From: Chloroflexia bacterium SDU3-3
GTDB taxonomy: Bacteria > Chloroflexota > Chloroflexia > Chloroflexales > Roseiflexaceae
DNA length: 64,000 bases
Direction: 5' to 3'
Assembly (NCBI GenBank): GCA_009268125.1
Contig: WBOU01000003.1
Span: forward strand, 372,001-436,000
Part shown: positions 54,724-63,800 of the stretch, one piece after another
Numbering within the stretch: position 1 is the first letter of the stretch
Layout of the letters: each line of letters starts with the position of its first letter
Made by a program: the position numbers and the translations under genes
Notes under the pieces: model-generated
Seen by the model: the letters and a program-made list of their open reading frames with translations, nothing else
What the model was told of the DNA's origin: nothing
Databases searched by the model: none

Positions 54724-55623
54724 CTACTCAGAAATAACATCAATAATATAGCCGATATGAGCCGGTTTGTGTAGTAGGATCGTCTGCTCAAGTAGGGTTT
54801 TATCGATCGGCTGATCGGGCGCGTTCTGAACACGAACCCGTATCGTAAACGGCGCGTTTGGCTCATCGCTGATCTCCGGCACTACACCGATCACCAGCTG
54901 GATGATCCGCGCCAGGCCATAGCGGGTACCGCGCCACTTATACATATCCATGGCCTCGTTAAGCAGATCTCGCTGCCGCGACTCGGGGCTATGGATATCC
55001 ATCGGTATAGTCAGCCACTGGGCCAGCAGGGGCAGGAAGCGCGCGGGGGCCGTATCGGGATCAAAGTACATCTCGATATGATCCTGGCGCTGCTCTAGCG
55101 GCTCCCAGATCGCCTCAAAGATCTGCAGGTAGCGGCCCAGAAAGTCGCTGTCGTGGTAGATCACCGGCAGGTCGCGCAGGTAGCGGCTGTAGGGGCCAAA
55201 CGGCTGCGGCGGCGGGAAGGTGCGCCGCGGCGGTTTCAGCGGCGCGGGCGGGGCCACCGTACCACGGGCGGCGCTCTCGCCCCCGATCACGGGCTGGCTC
55301 TCCTCGGCGGATACACCTGGGCCATCGAAGGAGATCTCGAAGGGGCCAATACGCACCACCGCGCTGGGCAGCAGCGGCTGGGGCTGGTGGGGCAGCACCT
55401 GCATCCCGCCGATAAAAGTGCCCGAGCTGCTGCCGAGATCGGTGAGGGTGAGGCCCAGCTCGTCGATGCGCAGCTCGGCGTGCTGGCGCGACACCTGGGG
55501 GTGCGGCAGCGACAGCCCGTTGTCGGGGGTGCGGCCAATGAGAATAACCGACTGGACAAGCGGCAAGGTATGGACGACCTGGCCCTCAAGCCGAACGATA
55601 AGATGTAGGTTTTCTGTCGTCAT
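54724..55623 (-). CDS. FHA domain fused to phage tail protein I
   Basis: 299 residues. The FHA domain (about 8-99) has the complete phosphothreonine-binding set: GR at 30-31 and SRQH at 45-48, with LGSSSGTFIGG in place of the usual SNGT. A Pro-rich linker (110-140) leads to a tail protein I-like domain (about 145-299) marked by YLRDLPVIYHDSDFLGRYL, FLPLLAQWLTIPMD and MYKWRGTRYGLARII. In contractile tails this protein closes the baseplate wedge. It follows baseplate J by 21 bases. An FHA module here could bind a phosphorylated partner and so link the baseplate to the membrane proteins encoded next. Confidence 0.9.
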   Translation of the reverse strand: MTTENLHLIVRLEGQVVHTLPLVQSVILIGRTPDNGLSLPHPQVSRQHAELRIDELGLTLTDLGSSSGTFIGGMQVLPHQPQPLLPSAVVRIGPFEISFDGPGVSAEESQPVIGGESAARGTVAPPAPLKPPRRTFPPPQPFGPYSRYLRDLPVIYHDSDFLGRYLQIFEAIWEPLEQRQDHIEMYFDPDTAPARFLPLLAQWLTIPMDIHSPESRQRDLLNEAMDMYKWRGTRYGLARIIQLVIGVVPEISDEPNAPFTIRVRVQNAPDQPIDKTLLEQTILLHKPAHIGYIIDVISE

Positions 55624-55644
55624 GATTCTGCTATCTGTCCAGCA

Positions 55645-57642
55645 CTAGGCATGAACCTCAACCGCGTGCTGATATGAGCATATGAGCGCCTGCGGCGGCA
55701 CATCCAGCCGACCGATCACCGGCTGGCCACCACCAGATCGGCCAGGCTCGCGCACCAGGATCTGCACGTCTTCGACAAACTCGATCTGGGGCACGCCCTG
55801 CAGCAGGCCATAGATCTCGGAGATGTGCAGGTGGCGGCCAAAAGGCCAGCCTTTGCCATGTGGCCCGCCGATATAGGGGTTGAGGTAGCGATAGAGCGCT
55901 GTCTCGGCGCTGCGCTGGATCTCGTTGAGGATGGTGGCATCGTTCCGCACGCGGGCCTGGAGCTTGGCTTGGACTGAAACCCAGATATACTCGGGTGCGC
56001 GCACATCGAGCTGGGTGCCTATCACACAGCGCTCGCTGAGCTGGGCCATCACCGCGCTGCGCAGCTCGGCGGAGAGCAGCAGCTCTTCGGGCACCACCTG
56101 GATGTCCTCGTTGCGACTCTCGGGCAGCACCAGCACGCTCACGTGGCCGGGGGCGATATCGCCAGGCTGGCCGGGCTGCGCCCCTGGCGCGAGGCAGCGG
56201 GCGCGCGCCACAAACTTGACCTGCTCGGCTAGGTACTCGAAATCATCGGCGGTGACAGCGCGCTGGCGTGTGCGCAGGTACTGCGGCACGCGCAGCTTGG
56301 CATCTTCTAGCGTCTGCGCATCGCGCCCGCCGGTGGCAGGCATGCGATTGATAATTCGCGCCACGTAGGGGATGGATGTTTTCAGGATCGAGATAGCGCC
56401 GCGCGGCACATTGCCCGCTATGCCGCCGCCATACTGGTAGCGGCTGAAGATCAGCTCGCTATCTTTCACCGGCACCACACCGAAGCGGAACACCGAGCCA
56501 TCGGGCTGCAGCAGCGCCGGGCCAAGCGTCAGCGTGCCATCGTTGTTATCAAGCGTATAGTGGCGATCCTCGTTCTGCGAGTCGGCAAAATCGAGCACCT
56601 CCTGCCACTGCTGCGGCTCGCCGCCGGGCGGCACGATCAGCAGGTGGTCGCGGGCGGTATCGCGCGAGAGGATCGGCGTGTGGCTCAGCTGGAAGATCTG
56701 CCCTGGGGTGCCATCGCTGCGGCCCAGGTGCTCGTCGGTGATCGTGGTGGCGTGGCGCGACACCGAGGTGCCGCCGCGCGTCTCGATCTGCAGCGAGAGG
56801 ATCTCGGGCGACACGCGGTAGCGGTTACCCTCGCGCTGTGCCTCGGTGAGGCGGCAGCGCAGCCAGAAGGCGGTGACACCCTGGATGGCGTCCTCCACCA
56901 TCGGCGGAAGATGCAGGATGATCTCGCCGTTCTGGTTAAAGCCGCCGGTACCATCAAACTCAACCTCGCACGGCACCCAGCGGCCATCGAGCGCACCCTG
57001 CCAGACCTGCCACTCGATCGGCGGGTTCTTGGGGTCAACACCTGCACCACCGGCAGTGTCGCACTCGATCACGAGGGCCAGCACATGGTTGCCGTGATCT
57101 TTCTCGAACGCGATGTAGAAGGCATCGCCTGGGTTCAGTGCCGAGGGAAACATCACCGCGCCCTGGCCGCCAAAGCCCATCGCGCGCATATCGTGCATGT
57201 TCCAGGTGCCGCCGCGTCCAGCAGCGCGGGTGTACAGGCCCTTGATCACCGGCGGGCGCAGCACCAGGTCGGCCTCGGTGGTGAAGATGATCGCGTCGGT
57301 GGTCTCGGTGCGCACGGTGGCCGACTCGGTGTCGGCGGGGATCACCACATCGATCGGCTGTGGTGCGGCCAGGTAGAAGGTGACTGGCACGCTTGCGGCG
57401 CGCGGCGGCTCAAGCTGGAGGCCCAGCAGGTTCAGGAAGGTGATGTACATCTTCTCGGGAACCTGATTGACCCGGTACAGCAGCATCTCGGTCATCCACG
57501 CAAAAAGCTCGATCAGGGTAACACCCGGATCGCTCACGTTATGATCGGTCCACTCAGGGCAGAACTGCGGGATCATGCGCTTAGCCTGATCCACAATATC
57601 CTGAAATTTTTTGTCGTCAAGGTCGGCAGTCGGCAGAGGCAT
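55645..57642 (-). CDS. Baseplate assembly protein J-like (gp6 family)
   Basis: 665 residues. It belongs to the putative baseplate assembly proteins (J/gp6-like) that form the wedge ring of contractile tails and injection systems. Supporting segments are WTDHNVSDPGVTLIELFAWM near the N-terminus, RYQYGGGIAGNVPRGAIS, LRVPQYLRTRQRAVTADDFE, and a C-terminal YLNPYIGGPHGKGWPFGR. Its ATG abuts the stop of the gp25-like gene (no intergenic bases), so translation is likely coupled. It is somewhat longer than phage J proteins, as is usual for eCIS versions. Confidence 0.92.
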   Translation of the reverse strand: MPLPTADLDDKKFQDIVDQAKRMIPQFCPEWTDHNVSDPGVTLIELFAWMTEMLLYRVNQVPEKMYITFLNLLGLQLEPPRAASVPVTFYLAAPQPIDVVIPADTESATVRTETTDAIIFTTEADLVLRPPVIKGLYTRAAGRGGTWNMHDMRAMGFGGQGAVMFPSALNPGDAFYIAFEKDHGNHVLALVIECDTAGGAGVDPKNPPIEWQVWQGALDGRWVPCEVEFDGTGGFNQNGEIILHLPPMVEDAIQGVTAFWLRCRLTEAQREGNRYRVSPEILSLQIETRGGTSVSRHATTITDEHLGRSDGTPGQIFQLSHTPILSRDTARDHLLIVPPGGEPQQWQEVLDFADSQNEDRHYTLDNNDGTLTLGPALLQPDGSVFRFGVVPVKDSELIFSRYQYGGGIAGNVPRGAISILKTSIPYVARIINRMPATGGRDAQTLEDAKLRVPQYLRTRQRAVTADDFEYLAEQVKFVARARCLAPGAQPGQPGDIAPGHVSVLVLPESRNEDIQVVPEELLLSAELRSAVMAQLSERCVIGTQLDVRAPEYIWVSVQAKLQARVRNDATILNEIQRSAETALYRYLNPYIGGPHGKGWPFGRHLHISEIYGLLQGVPQIEFVEDVQILVREPGRSGGGQPVIGRLDVPPQALICSYQHAVEVHA

Positions 57643-58038
57643 TTAATCTTCCCCAGGAATGCGGTAGAAGGGAAACACGAGCGAGCGTCGGTCGTGTGTG
57701 GTTTTGATCTCGTAGTCGATCTCGATCAGCAGGCGCTCTGGCTGCGCGGGGTCTGGCTCGACGCGCACCTCGACGACCGAGATACGCGGCTCCCACATTT
57801 CCAGCGCCTCGTGCACATAGTACTCGGCCAGACCTGCGGTGGTGGTATCGTTTGGCGCAAAAATCAGATCGTGGATCTGGCAGCCAAATTTTGGCCGCAT
57901 CACCCGCTGGCCCTTGGGGGTCAGCAGGATGATGCGGATGGCCTGCTCAATATCGCGCTCGTGGTAGGCCAGGGCCATGCTCCCCCGCGCATCGGTCCCC
58001 ACGGGGAAGGCCCAGCCCGATCCAAGGAAATCGCTCAT
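57643..58038 (-). CDS. gp25-like baseplate wedge protein
   Basis: 131 residues of the GPW/gp25 family, which in phage T4 and in type VI/eCIS machines starts sheath polymerisation at the baseplate. LGSGWAFPVGTDARG at the N-terminus, then ERDIEQAIRIILLTPKGQRVMRPKFGC and LIEIDYEIK are the family's typical parts. The family's conserved EPR-like motif reads EPR in MWEPRISVVEVRV. It lies 6 bases after the PAAR gene and directly before baseplate J. Confidence 0.95.
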   Translation of the reverse strand: MSDFLGSGWAFPVGTDARGSMALAYHERDIEQAIRIILLTPKGQRVMRPKFGCQIHDLIFAPNDTTTAGLAEYYVHEALEMWEPRISVVEVRVEPDPAQPERLLIEIDYEIKTTHDRRSLVFPFYRIPGED

Positions 58039-58044
58039 CAGCCG

Positions 58045-58446
58045 CTATCCCCCAATCATCACGGTAGATGCCCCAACGATATGGCAGGTGGGGGCATCGG
58101 CAGGGTCGTTGCATGTCGTCACTGGGTCGCCGATCCGCGCCGCCGGCTTGCCGTTGATCTTCACCGTGGTGCTGGCCATGCTCACCGAGCCCTGGTTGGA
58201 GGGTGGGCGCTGGAACGACACGCCAGGAGGCGTAGGGATATGCGGCGGCATATTGTGGGCGATGCTGCCCAGAACCGCTGCGGGCAGGCCGTCGATCTTG
58301 ACGGTGGGGCTGAGGTTCGTATCCAGCGGCCCAGAAAAGGGGTGCGGGAGCGGCGTGGGCACGAGGCTCGTGCCCGCCGGAACCATGACGATATGGGTAT
58401 CGATGCCCACCGCTAGATCGTTCTGCTTTGCTGCTGGTTTGCCCAT
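58045..58446 (-). CDS. PAAR-domain spike tip protein
   Basis: 133 residues. Repeated Pro-Ala-Ala units (GLPAAVLGS, GKPAARIGDPV) and a glycine-rich end fit the PAAR family, which sharpens the VgrG spike and holds a metal ion at the tip. Candidate ligands are His64, the cysteines of TCNDPADAPTCH and that final histidine. The N-terminus GKPAAKQNDLAVGIDTHIVM resembles DUF4150-type PAAR proteins. No toxin domain is attached. It lies between the VgrG-like and gp25-like genes, as expected. Confidence 0.9.
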   Translation of the reverse strand: MGKPAAKQNDLAVGIDTHIVMVPAGTSLVPTPLPHPFSGPLDTNLSPTVKIDGLPAAVLGSIAHNMPPHIPTPPGVSFQRPPSNQGSVSMASTTVKINGKPAARIGDPVTTCNDPADAPTCHIVGASTVMIGG

Positions 58447-58453
58447 GGTTGCC

Positions 58454-60163
58454 TCAGTTCAGATTGATCATCGAGCCCTTGATGTTGGTGACCGCCGAGG
58501 ACTTGACATCGGTGCCGGTGCTGCTGGAAAGCTCGGCCTTGCCGTTGGCCTTGATCGACACGTTGCCCTGGGCCTCCAGCGACATGTTGCCCTGGGCCTT
58601 CATAGTGATATCTTTCTTGGCCTCGACGATCAGGCTCTTGTCGGTCTTGATCGTTACGTCGCCCTTCATCGTGATCTCAAGAGTGCCAGGCTTGGTAGTG
58701 ATGATAATCGAGTTATTATCTTTATCGATAATCGAGATACCAGCCGCACCATCGCTATCATCAATGATGAACTTGTGGCCGATGCGCGAGTAGAAGGTGC
58801 GCTGGATGACCTTGCCGCCGCTCACTGCCTTGTCGGTGGTGTTGGGCGGGGCATCCTTGCCATTCCACAGGCCGCCGATCACAAACGGGCGATCCAGATC
58901 GCCCTGCTCGAAGCCCACCAGGACCTCATCGTTGATCTCGGGCAGGATGTGGGTGCCGCGGTTGTTGCCACCACCCGTGCTGACCAGGCGCGCCCAGTAA
59001 GTAGTGTGGTCGTTGGTGAGCCAGGGCAGCTTCACCTTCACACGGCCCATCTTGTCAGGGTCGATGTTGTCGGTAACAATGCCGATCATCAGGCCCTGCA
59101 TCGGCGAGATCGTCTCGCGCTCGGGGAGCAGCTTGGCCAGCAGCGCAGCAGCATTCATGCCCGAGACCTGGAACTCGGTGACATAGCCCTCTTTGCCATC
59201 GTAGCGATGCACCACGCCTGTGACAATATAGGTGCCGCTGAAGCGCGTGCCAACATTGGTAATCTTGAGCTTGGTGCCCGCCTTGATGGCCGGATTGCCC
59301 GCGCACGAGCCTTCAGCCTCGACATATTGGCTAGTGTGGCGGTCGAGCGCGGCCTGGGCCATCTTCTTGGCGGCATCCTGCGTCTCGATCCGGCAGTCGC
59401 TGATCTGGGTCTCGGCGCTGTACGAGTAGAATTTCTTGTAAGCTGCGCCGATCTTGGGGGTCACATCGGAAGTGGGCTTCTCGGCCTGGCCGATGATCTC
59501 CTGCTTCTTCTTGATGTCCCAGCTGCGCACCGTGACCTTACCGATATGGCCCTTGCCCGCCAGACGCGGCTGGAAGGTCATCAGGGTATCGTTCCACTTA
59601 ACCTCGGCCTCCTGGGTACTGGCGGGGGCCTTGCAGCAGAGCTTCTTGGCATCGGCGTAGAGCCACATGCCCAGCCGCGCGATGCGCTGCTGTAGGAACT
59701 CTAGGTTTGACTGGTTGGTCTGCAGCACATGCGGGTGCACCTCGGATGTAGCGGTGGCATCGGGCGAGAGACCAACCTCGGATGCGATCTTCGATACCAG
59801 ATCGCTATCCTTCACATTCTGGAACGACCGAGTGTGCGTGCCGTGGGCAAGGCGGTGCAGCCGATCGAAGGCGCGCACGATCAGGCGCTGGGTGCGATCG
59901 ACAAACTCCGGCTCCATCTCCACGATCTCGCCATCGAAGACCACCGTCTTCTCCATCAGCACCTGGATGTCGGCCCCTGGCTCAAAGGTGGAGCTGTCGG
60001 TGATAGCCAGATGTGGGTCGCTGAAGATGATCGTGGCCATGCTGGGCATGTGGAGCGTGCCCTCGATGCGGACCTCTTCAATGGCGCTGGCGATGTTCGG
60101 CTGAATATCGCTGCCGCCAACCTTCACATAGAACTGGTTGATATGTTTGGTGCTATTAGTCAT
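58454..60163 (-). CDS. VgrG-like spike protein
   Basis: 569 residues. The N-terminal part (about 1-330) is gpD/gp27-like, with VRAFDRLHRLAHGTHTRSFQ and QTNQSNLEFLQQRIARLGMWLY. A gp5-type OB-fold follows (about 355-440) with GLMIGIVTDNIDPDKMGRVK and EVLVGFEQGDLDRPFVIGGLW. The C-terminus is a short beta-helix of alternating KAQGN/SLEAQGN units. There is no effector extension. Its start overlaps the end of the LysM gene by 8 bases. Together with the PAAR protein it would make the puncturing spike. Confidence 0.95.
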   Translation of the reverse strand: MTNSTKHINQFYVKVGGSDIQPNIASAIEEVRIEGTLHMPSMATIIFSDPHLAITDSSTFEPGADIQVLMEKTVVFDGEIVEMEPEFVDRTQRLIVRAFDRLHRLAHGTHTRSFQNVKDSDLVSKIASEVGLSPDATATSEVHPHVLQTNQSNLEFLQQRIARLGMWLYADAKKLCCKAPASTQEAEVKWNDTLMTFQPRLAGKGHIGKVTVRSWDIKKKQEIIGQAEKPTSDVTPKIGAAYKKFYSYSAETQISDCRIETQDAAKKMAQAALDRHTSQYVEAEGSCAGNPAIKAGTKLKITNVGTRFSGTYIVTGVVHRYDGKEGYVTEFQVSGMNAAALLAKLLPERETISPMQGLMIGIVTDNIDPDKMGRVKVKLPWLTNDHTTYWARLVSTGGGNNRGTHILPEINDEVLVGFEQGDLDRPFVIGGLWNGKDAPPNTTDKAVSGGKVIQRTFYSRIGHKFIIDDSDGAAGISIIDKDNNSIIITTKPGTLEITMKGDVTIKTDKSLIVEAKKDITMKAQGNMSLEAQGNVSIKANGKAELSSSTGTDVKSSAVTNIKGSMINLN

Positions 60164-60809
60164 TGGGGATCACCAGCACCGTTCCCGGCGTCAAGCGCCG
60201 AACATTGGTCAGATTGTTTGCCCGCGCAATCGGACGCCAGTTGGTGGATGTGCCGTACATCTTGAAGGCGATCCACGCCAGCGTATCGCCAGCGCTCACG
60301 GTCCAAACGCGCTCGCCACCCTCGCCGCCCGAGGTGGGGTTCTGATTCTCCAGCTGCTTTCGATCCTTCACCTGCTGGAAGCTCACATCGAGCGTGGCGC
60401 GCACCGGCGTGCCATCGTCGAGGAAGAGCGTGAACTTCTGGGTGATGCTGGTGATGATCGCATCGAAGGTCCAGCTTTTGCCCCACTGGAAGCGCACCAT
60501 GGGCGGGCGTCCACGCTTGGTCTTGGTATCCACAAGCGAGGGCAGCACTTCCATCAGCATGCAGACCGGCTCGGTATACATGCGCACATTGCGTTTCTCC
60601 GCATAGGTATCGAAGAAGAGCTGCATGGTCAGGGTCGAGGGGTCGCCGCTGGTGAAGCTGATCGGCGGCGCATCCTTGCCCGTCGAGTTGTCGACCTTCC
60701 ACGAATTCTTCTTGCTGAAGCTATATTCGGTCGGGTTGAACATGCATGGGATGAATGCGCCCGTTTCCATATTGATGATGAGCGCCTTGGTAAGACTGAG
60801 ACCGGGCAT
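60156..60809 (-). CDS. CIS tube/LysM adaptor protein (Afp7/gp53-like)
   Basis: 217 residues. The N-terminal domain (about 1-140) carries FNPTEYSFSKKNSWKVDN and LTMQLFFDTY, the pattern of the contractile injection system tube-initiation proteins. A LysM domain closes the protein (about 165-216, WTVSAGDTLAWIAFKMYG and LTPGTVLVIPND). In Afp and PVC machines such LysM proteins sit at the baseplate hub. The start at 60809 follows AAAGGAG closely. It begins 18 bases after the DUF4157 gene and overlaps the VgrG gene. Confidence 0.92.
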   Translation of the reverse strand: MPGLSLTKALIINMETGAFIPCMFNPTEYSFSKKNSWKVDNSTGKDAPPISFTSGDPSTLTMQLFFDTYAEKRNVRMYTEPVCMLMEVLPSLVDTKTKRGRPPMVRFQWGKSWTFDAIITSITQKFTLFLDDGTPVRATLDVSFQQVKDRKQLENQNPTSGGEGGERVWTVSAGDTLAWIAFKMYGTSTNWRPIARANNLTNVRRLTPGTVLVIPND

Positions 60810-60827
60810 GGCAATTCTCCTTTGCGC

Positions 60828-63800
60828 TTACCAGCCGCCGCCGCGACGACGTTCGGCGGCCAGACGCTGCTTGAGTGCGCTGTAGACCTGTCGGGCGAGC
60901 GTATCCAGATCGACATCGGGCTGGGCCACGCTTGAGTCGCCGCCAGACTGCGAGGACTCCGTTGCGGGTTTGGCAGCCTCGATGTGCCCTTCTTCCGAGG
61001 CCAGCTGGATCTGGCCTGCGCCATTGGCAGCAGGGGCGGCAATCGCTGGCGCGGGCGGTGCCGAGGGCATCACGGTGCGAGTCGAGCGATCGGGCTGGCT
61101 CGGTGCCTGCGGCTGCGGCGCGGCCTGGTCGGCGGGCTGCGCAAAAGACTGGTCGAGCCATGTGGGCAGCGGCTCCCACGGTGCGGGCAGGTTGCCCCAA
61201 TCGGTAGGCGTTCGGCTCGAAGGCGTTGCGGCACCTGGCTGCTGGCCACGGATGTTCATCGCCGGGATGGCCGGATCGTTTGGGGTTGAGGCGACGGTCT
61301 GTCCAAGGCGCTGGGTGCTGGTCGGCTGGGTCGAGGCGACCGATGGCTGCTGGTTGTAGATCTGAGCAGCGGCAGCGACATCGGCCTCAACCGAGCGCGC
61401 GATAGTCTCCTCGTTGGCCGCAACTGCATTCTGACGAGTCACGCGGGGCGTGGGCGGCACAAAGCGGGGGTTCTGGCCACGGGCCACGTGGGTCAGCTCG
61501 TGGGCCAGCAGGCCCATAGCGCGCGGCGCTGTCTCGCTCTCATTCCCCCCGATCACCACCGACTGCTGGTCGGTGAGGGCCTCGGCCTGGTAGCTGGCGG
61601 CCAACTGCGCGGCCTGCGGGCCACGATAAACTGGCACATCGCCAGGATCGAAGCCAAGAATAGGCTGCAGGAAGCGGCGCGTGGTCTCGCGAAGCGGTGT
61701 GGGAGCCACTCCAGCCAGCGCATTTGCGATCGGTCCTGCATCGGAGGCCTGCTGGCTTGGGGCTGGCGCGGCCTGCTGCGGCTGGGCCGTGGGCGCGGTC
61801 TGCGGCTGGGCTGTGGGCGCATTCCGGCCTGGCGTGGCCTGCTGCGGCTGGGCCGTGGGTGCATTCTGACCCGGCGCAGCCTGCTGCGGCTGGGCCGTGG
61901 GTGCATTCTGACCCGGGGTAGCCTGCTGCGGCTGGGCCGTGGGCGCATTCTGACCCGGCGCGGTCTGCTGCCGCTGGGCGGCTTGAACAGGCGGCTCAGC
62001 GCTCTGGGCAAGCCCAGCCTGCTGGTCGATGGGAAGGCCAGCAGCTGATGGCTCCTGCGGCGCAGGCGTTACGGCAGCGGCTGGCTCATCGGGCAGGCCA
62101 GCATTGAGGCGCTCGTGCCGCTGGAAGCGGCGCGCCCATGCGGCGGGAGATCCAGGCTCAGGCGCTGCGCTGGGCGCGGCGGCCTGCGGCGCAGCCTCCG
62201 GTGTAGGTGGCTGGCTCACTGGCACCGGCTGCTGTGCTGCTAGCTCTGCAGGCGCTGGCTCATCTGGGGCGCTTGTCAGGCGCTGGTGGCGCTGCATCCG
62301 CAACGCCCACGCCTGGGCCGAGTCGGGGTCCAGCGTTGTAGGATCGACCTGTAGGGGCGTGGGCGCAGGCCCTGGGCGCAGATCGCGCCGCATGCGCTCC
62401 ATCACACGCTGCACCTCAGGCGACACCGGCGCTGCATCCGGTGCCGCTGTGGGCTGGCTCGCTGGCTCGCTGGCTCGCTGGCGAGCTTGCTCCATAAATC
62501 GCTGCGCCTCTGCCGACACCGGGCGCTCTTCGGCTGTGCTGGGAGCAGGCTCAGGGGCGCTGTTGGCGCGCTGGCGCATCCGCTCCATAAACCGCTGCGC
62601 CTCTGCCGACACCGGGCGGTTCTCCCAAAAGCTCGGCTGCTCAGGGGCGCTGTTGGCGCGCTGGCGCATCCGCTCCATAAACCGCTGCGCCTCTGCCGAC
62701 ACCGGGCGGTTCTCCAGCGCAGGATTATTTTGGTCGGTAGCCTGGGTCATGTTCCGGCGCATGCGCTCCATCACCTTGCGCACCTGCTCGGGAACATCAG
62801 GGGCGATCTCGGGGAAGCTATTTGCTGGCGCATCGGCCTGCTGCGGCGCAACCTGCTGCGGCGCGGGCGCATCGGTCTGCTGCGCAGGCGCAGCCTGCGG
62901 CTGGGCGGTCTGCTGCGACACAGGCGCATTGGCCTGCGGCTGGGCGGTCTGCTGCGGCACAGGCGCATTGGCCTGCGGCTGGGCGGTCTGCTGCGGCACA
63001 GGCGCATTGGCCTGCGGCTGGGCGGTCTGCTGCTGCGCGGGCGCATCGGCCTGCGGCTGCACCACCTGCTGTGGTGCAGTGCTCGGCTGTGCCATCTCAG
63101 GGGGTGCGACCTGCAGCTCGCCTGACGGCTCAAGCTCATCAGTCGGAGCCTCTTTATCCACCGCCCGCAGATCAGCCTTTGGCTGCCGCCGCCCCGATGA
63201 GCGCTGGCGCGGCTTTGTCGAATCAGGCGATGTCGCCGAATCAAGCTGTTCTGCATTCACATCAGGCTGCGATGCGGCCACCTGCTGGCTCGGCCCGGTA
63301 TCCGCGCTCGGCTGCGATGCGGCCTCCGGCACCACCGGCGAGGAGGGCTGGACATCCACATCGTGGGCCTCGCTCATGCGGCGGCCCATGGGGACGCGTG
63401 CGCGCGGGCGCGGAGCCGCAGGAGCGGCCTCTGCGCTCGGCTCCTGGATCGCAGATGAGATATCAGCTTGGGGTGCGGCGCTCGACTGCTGTGGCGCAAC
63501 CTGCTGGCTCGGCGCAACATCACGGCCTGCCTGCTGCGGCGCGACCTGCTGGCTTGGTGCGACATCCTGGCCCGCCTGCTGTGGCGCGGTAGTTGGCTGG
63601 GCTACCGGCACATTCTGGCTCGGCGCAACCTGCTGGCTTGGAGCCACATCACGGCCTAGCTGCTGGGACGCGGTAGTGGGCTGCGGCGCAACCTGCTGGC
63701 TTGGTGCCACATCACGGCCTAGCTGCTGCGGCGCAGTAGTTGGCTGCGACGCGACCTGCTGGCTTGGAGCCACATCCTGGCCCGCCTGCTGTGGCGTGGT

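Noticed and set aside
56560-58416. A 618-codon open frame on the plus strand opposite the baseplate genes
   Set aside because: It is antisense to baseplate J, gp25 and PAAR genes that have clear homology. Its product is His/Gly/Arg/Leu-rich low complexity, as expected from the opposite strand of GC-rich coding DNA.
57977-59695. A 572-codon open frame on the plus strand opposite the VgrG and PAAR genes
   Set aside because: Same pattern: no recognisable motif, long only because of GC bias, and fully overlapping well-supported genes.
62487-63592. Tandem DNA repeats that look at first like a CRISPR array or satellite
   Set aside because: The period and drift follow amino-acid repeats (Gln/Pro/Ala and RFMERMRQRAN units) of the DUF4157 protein. 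There are no fixed repeats with unique spacers.
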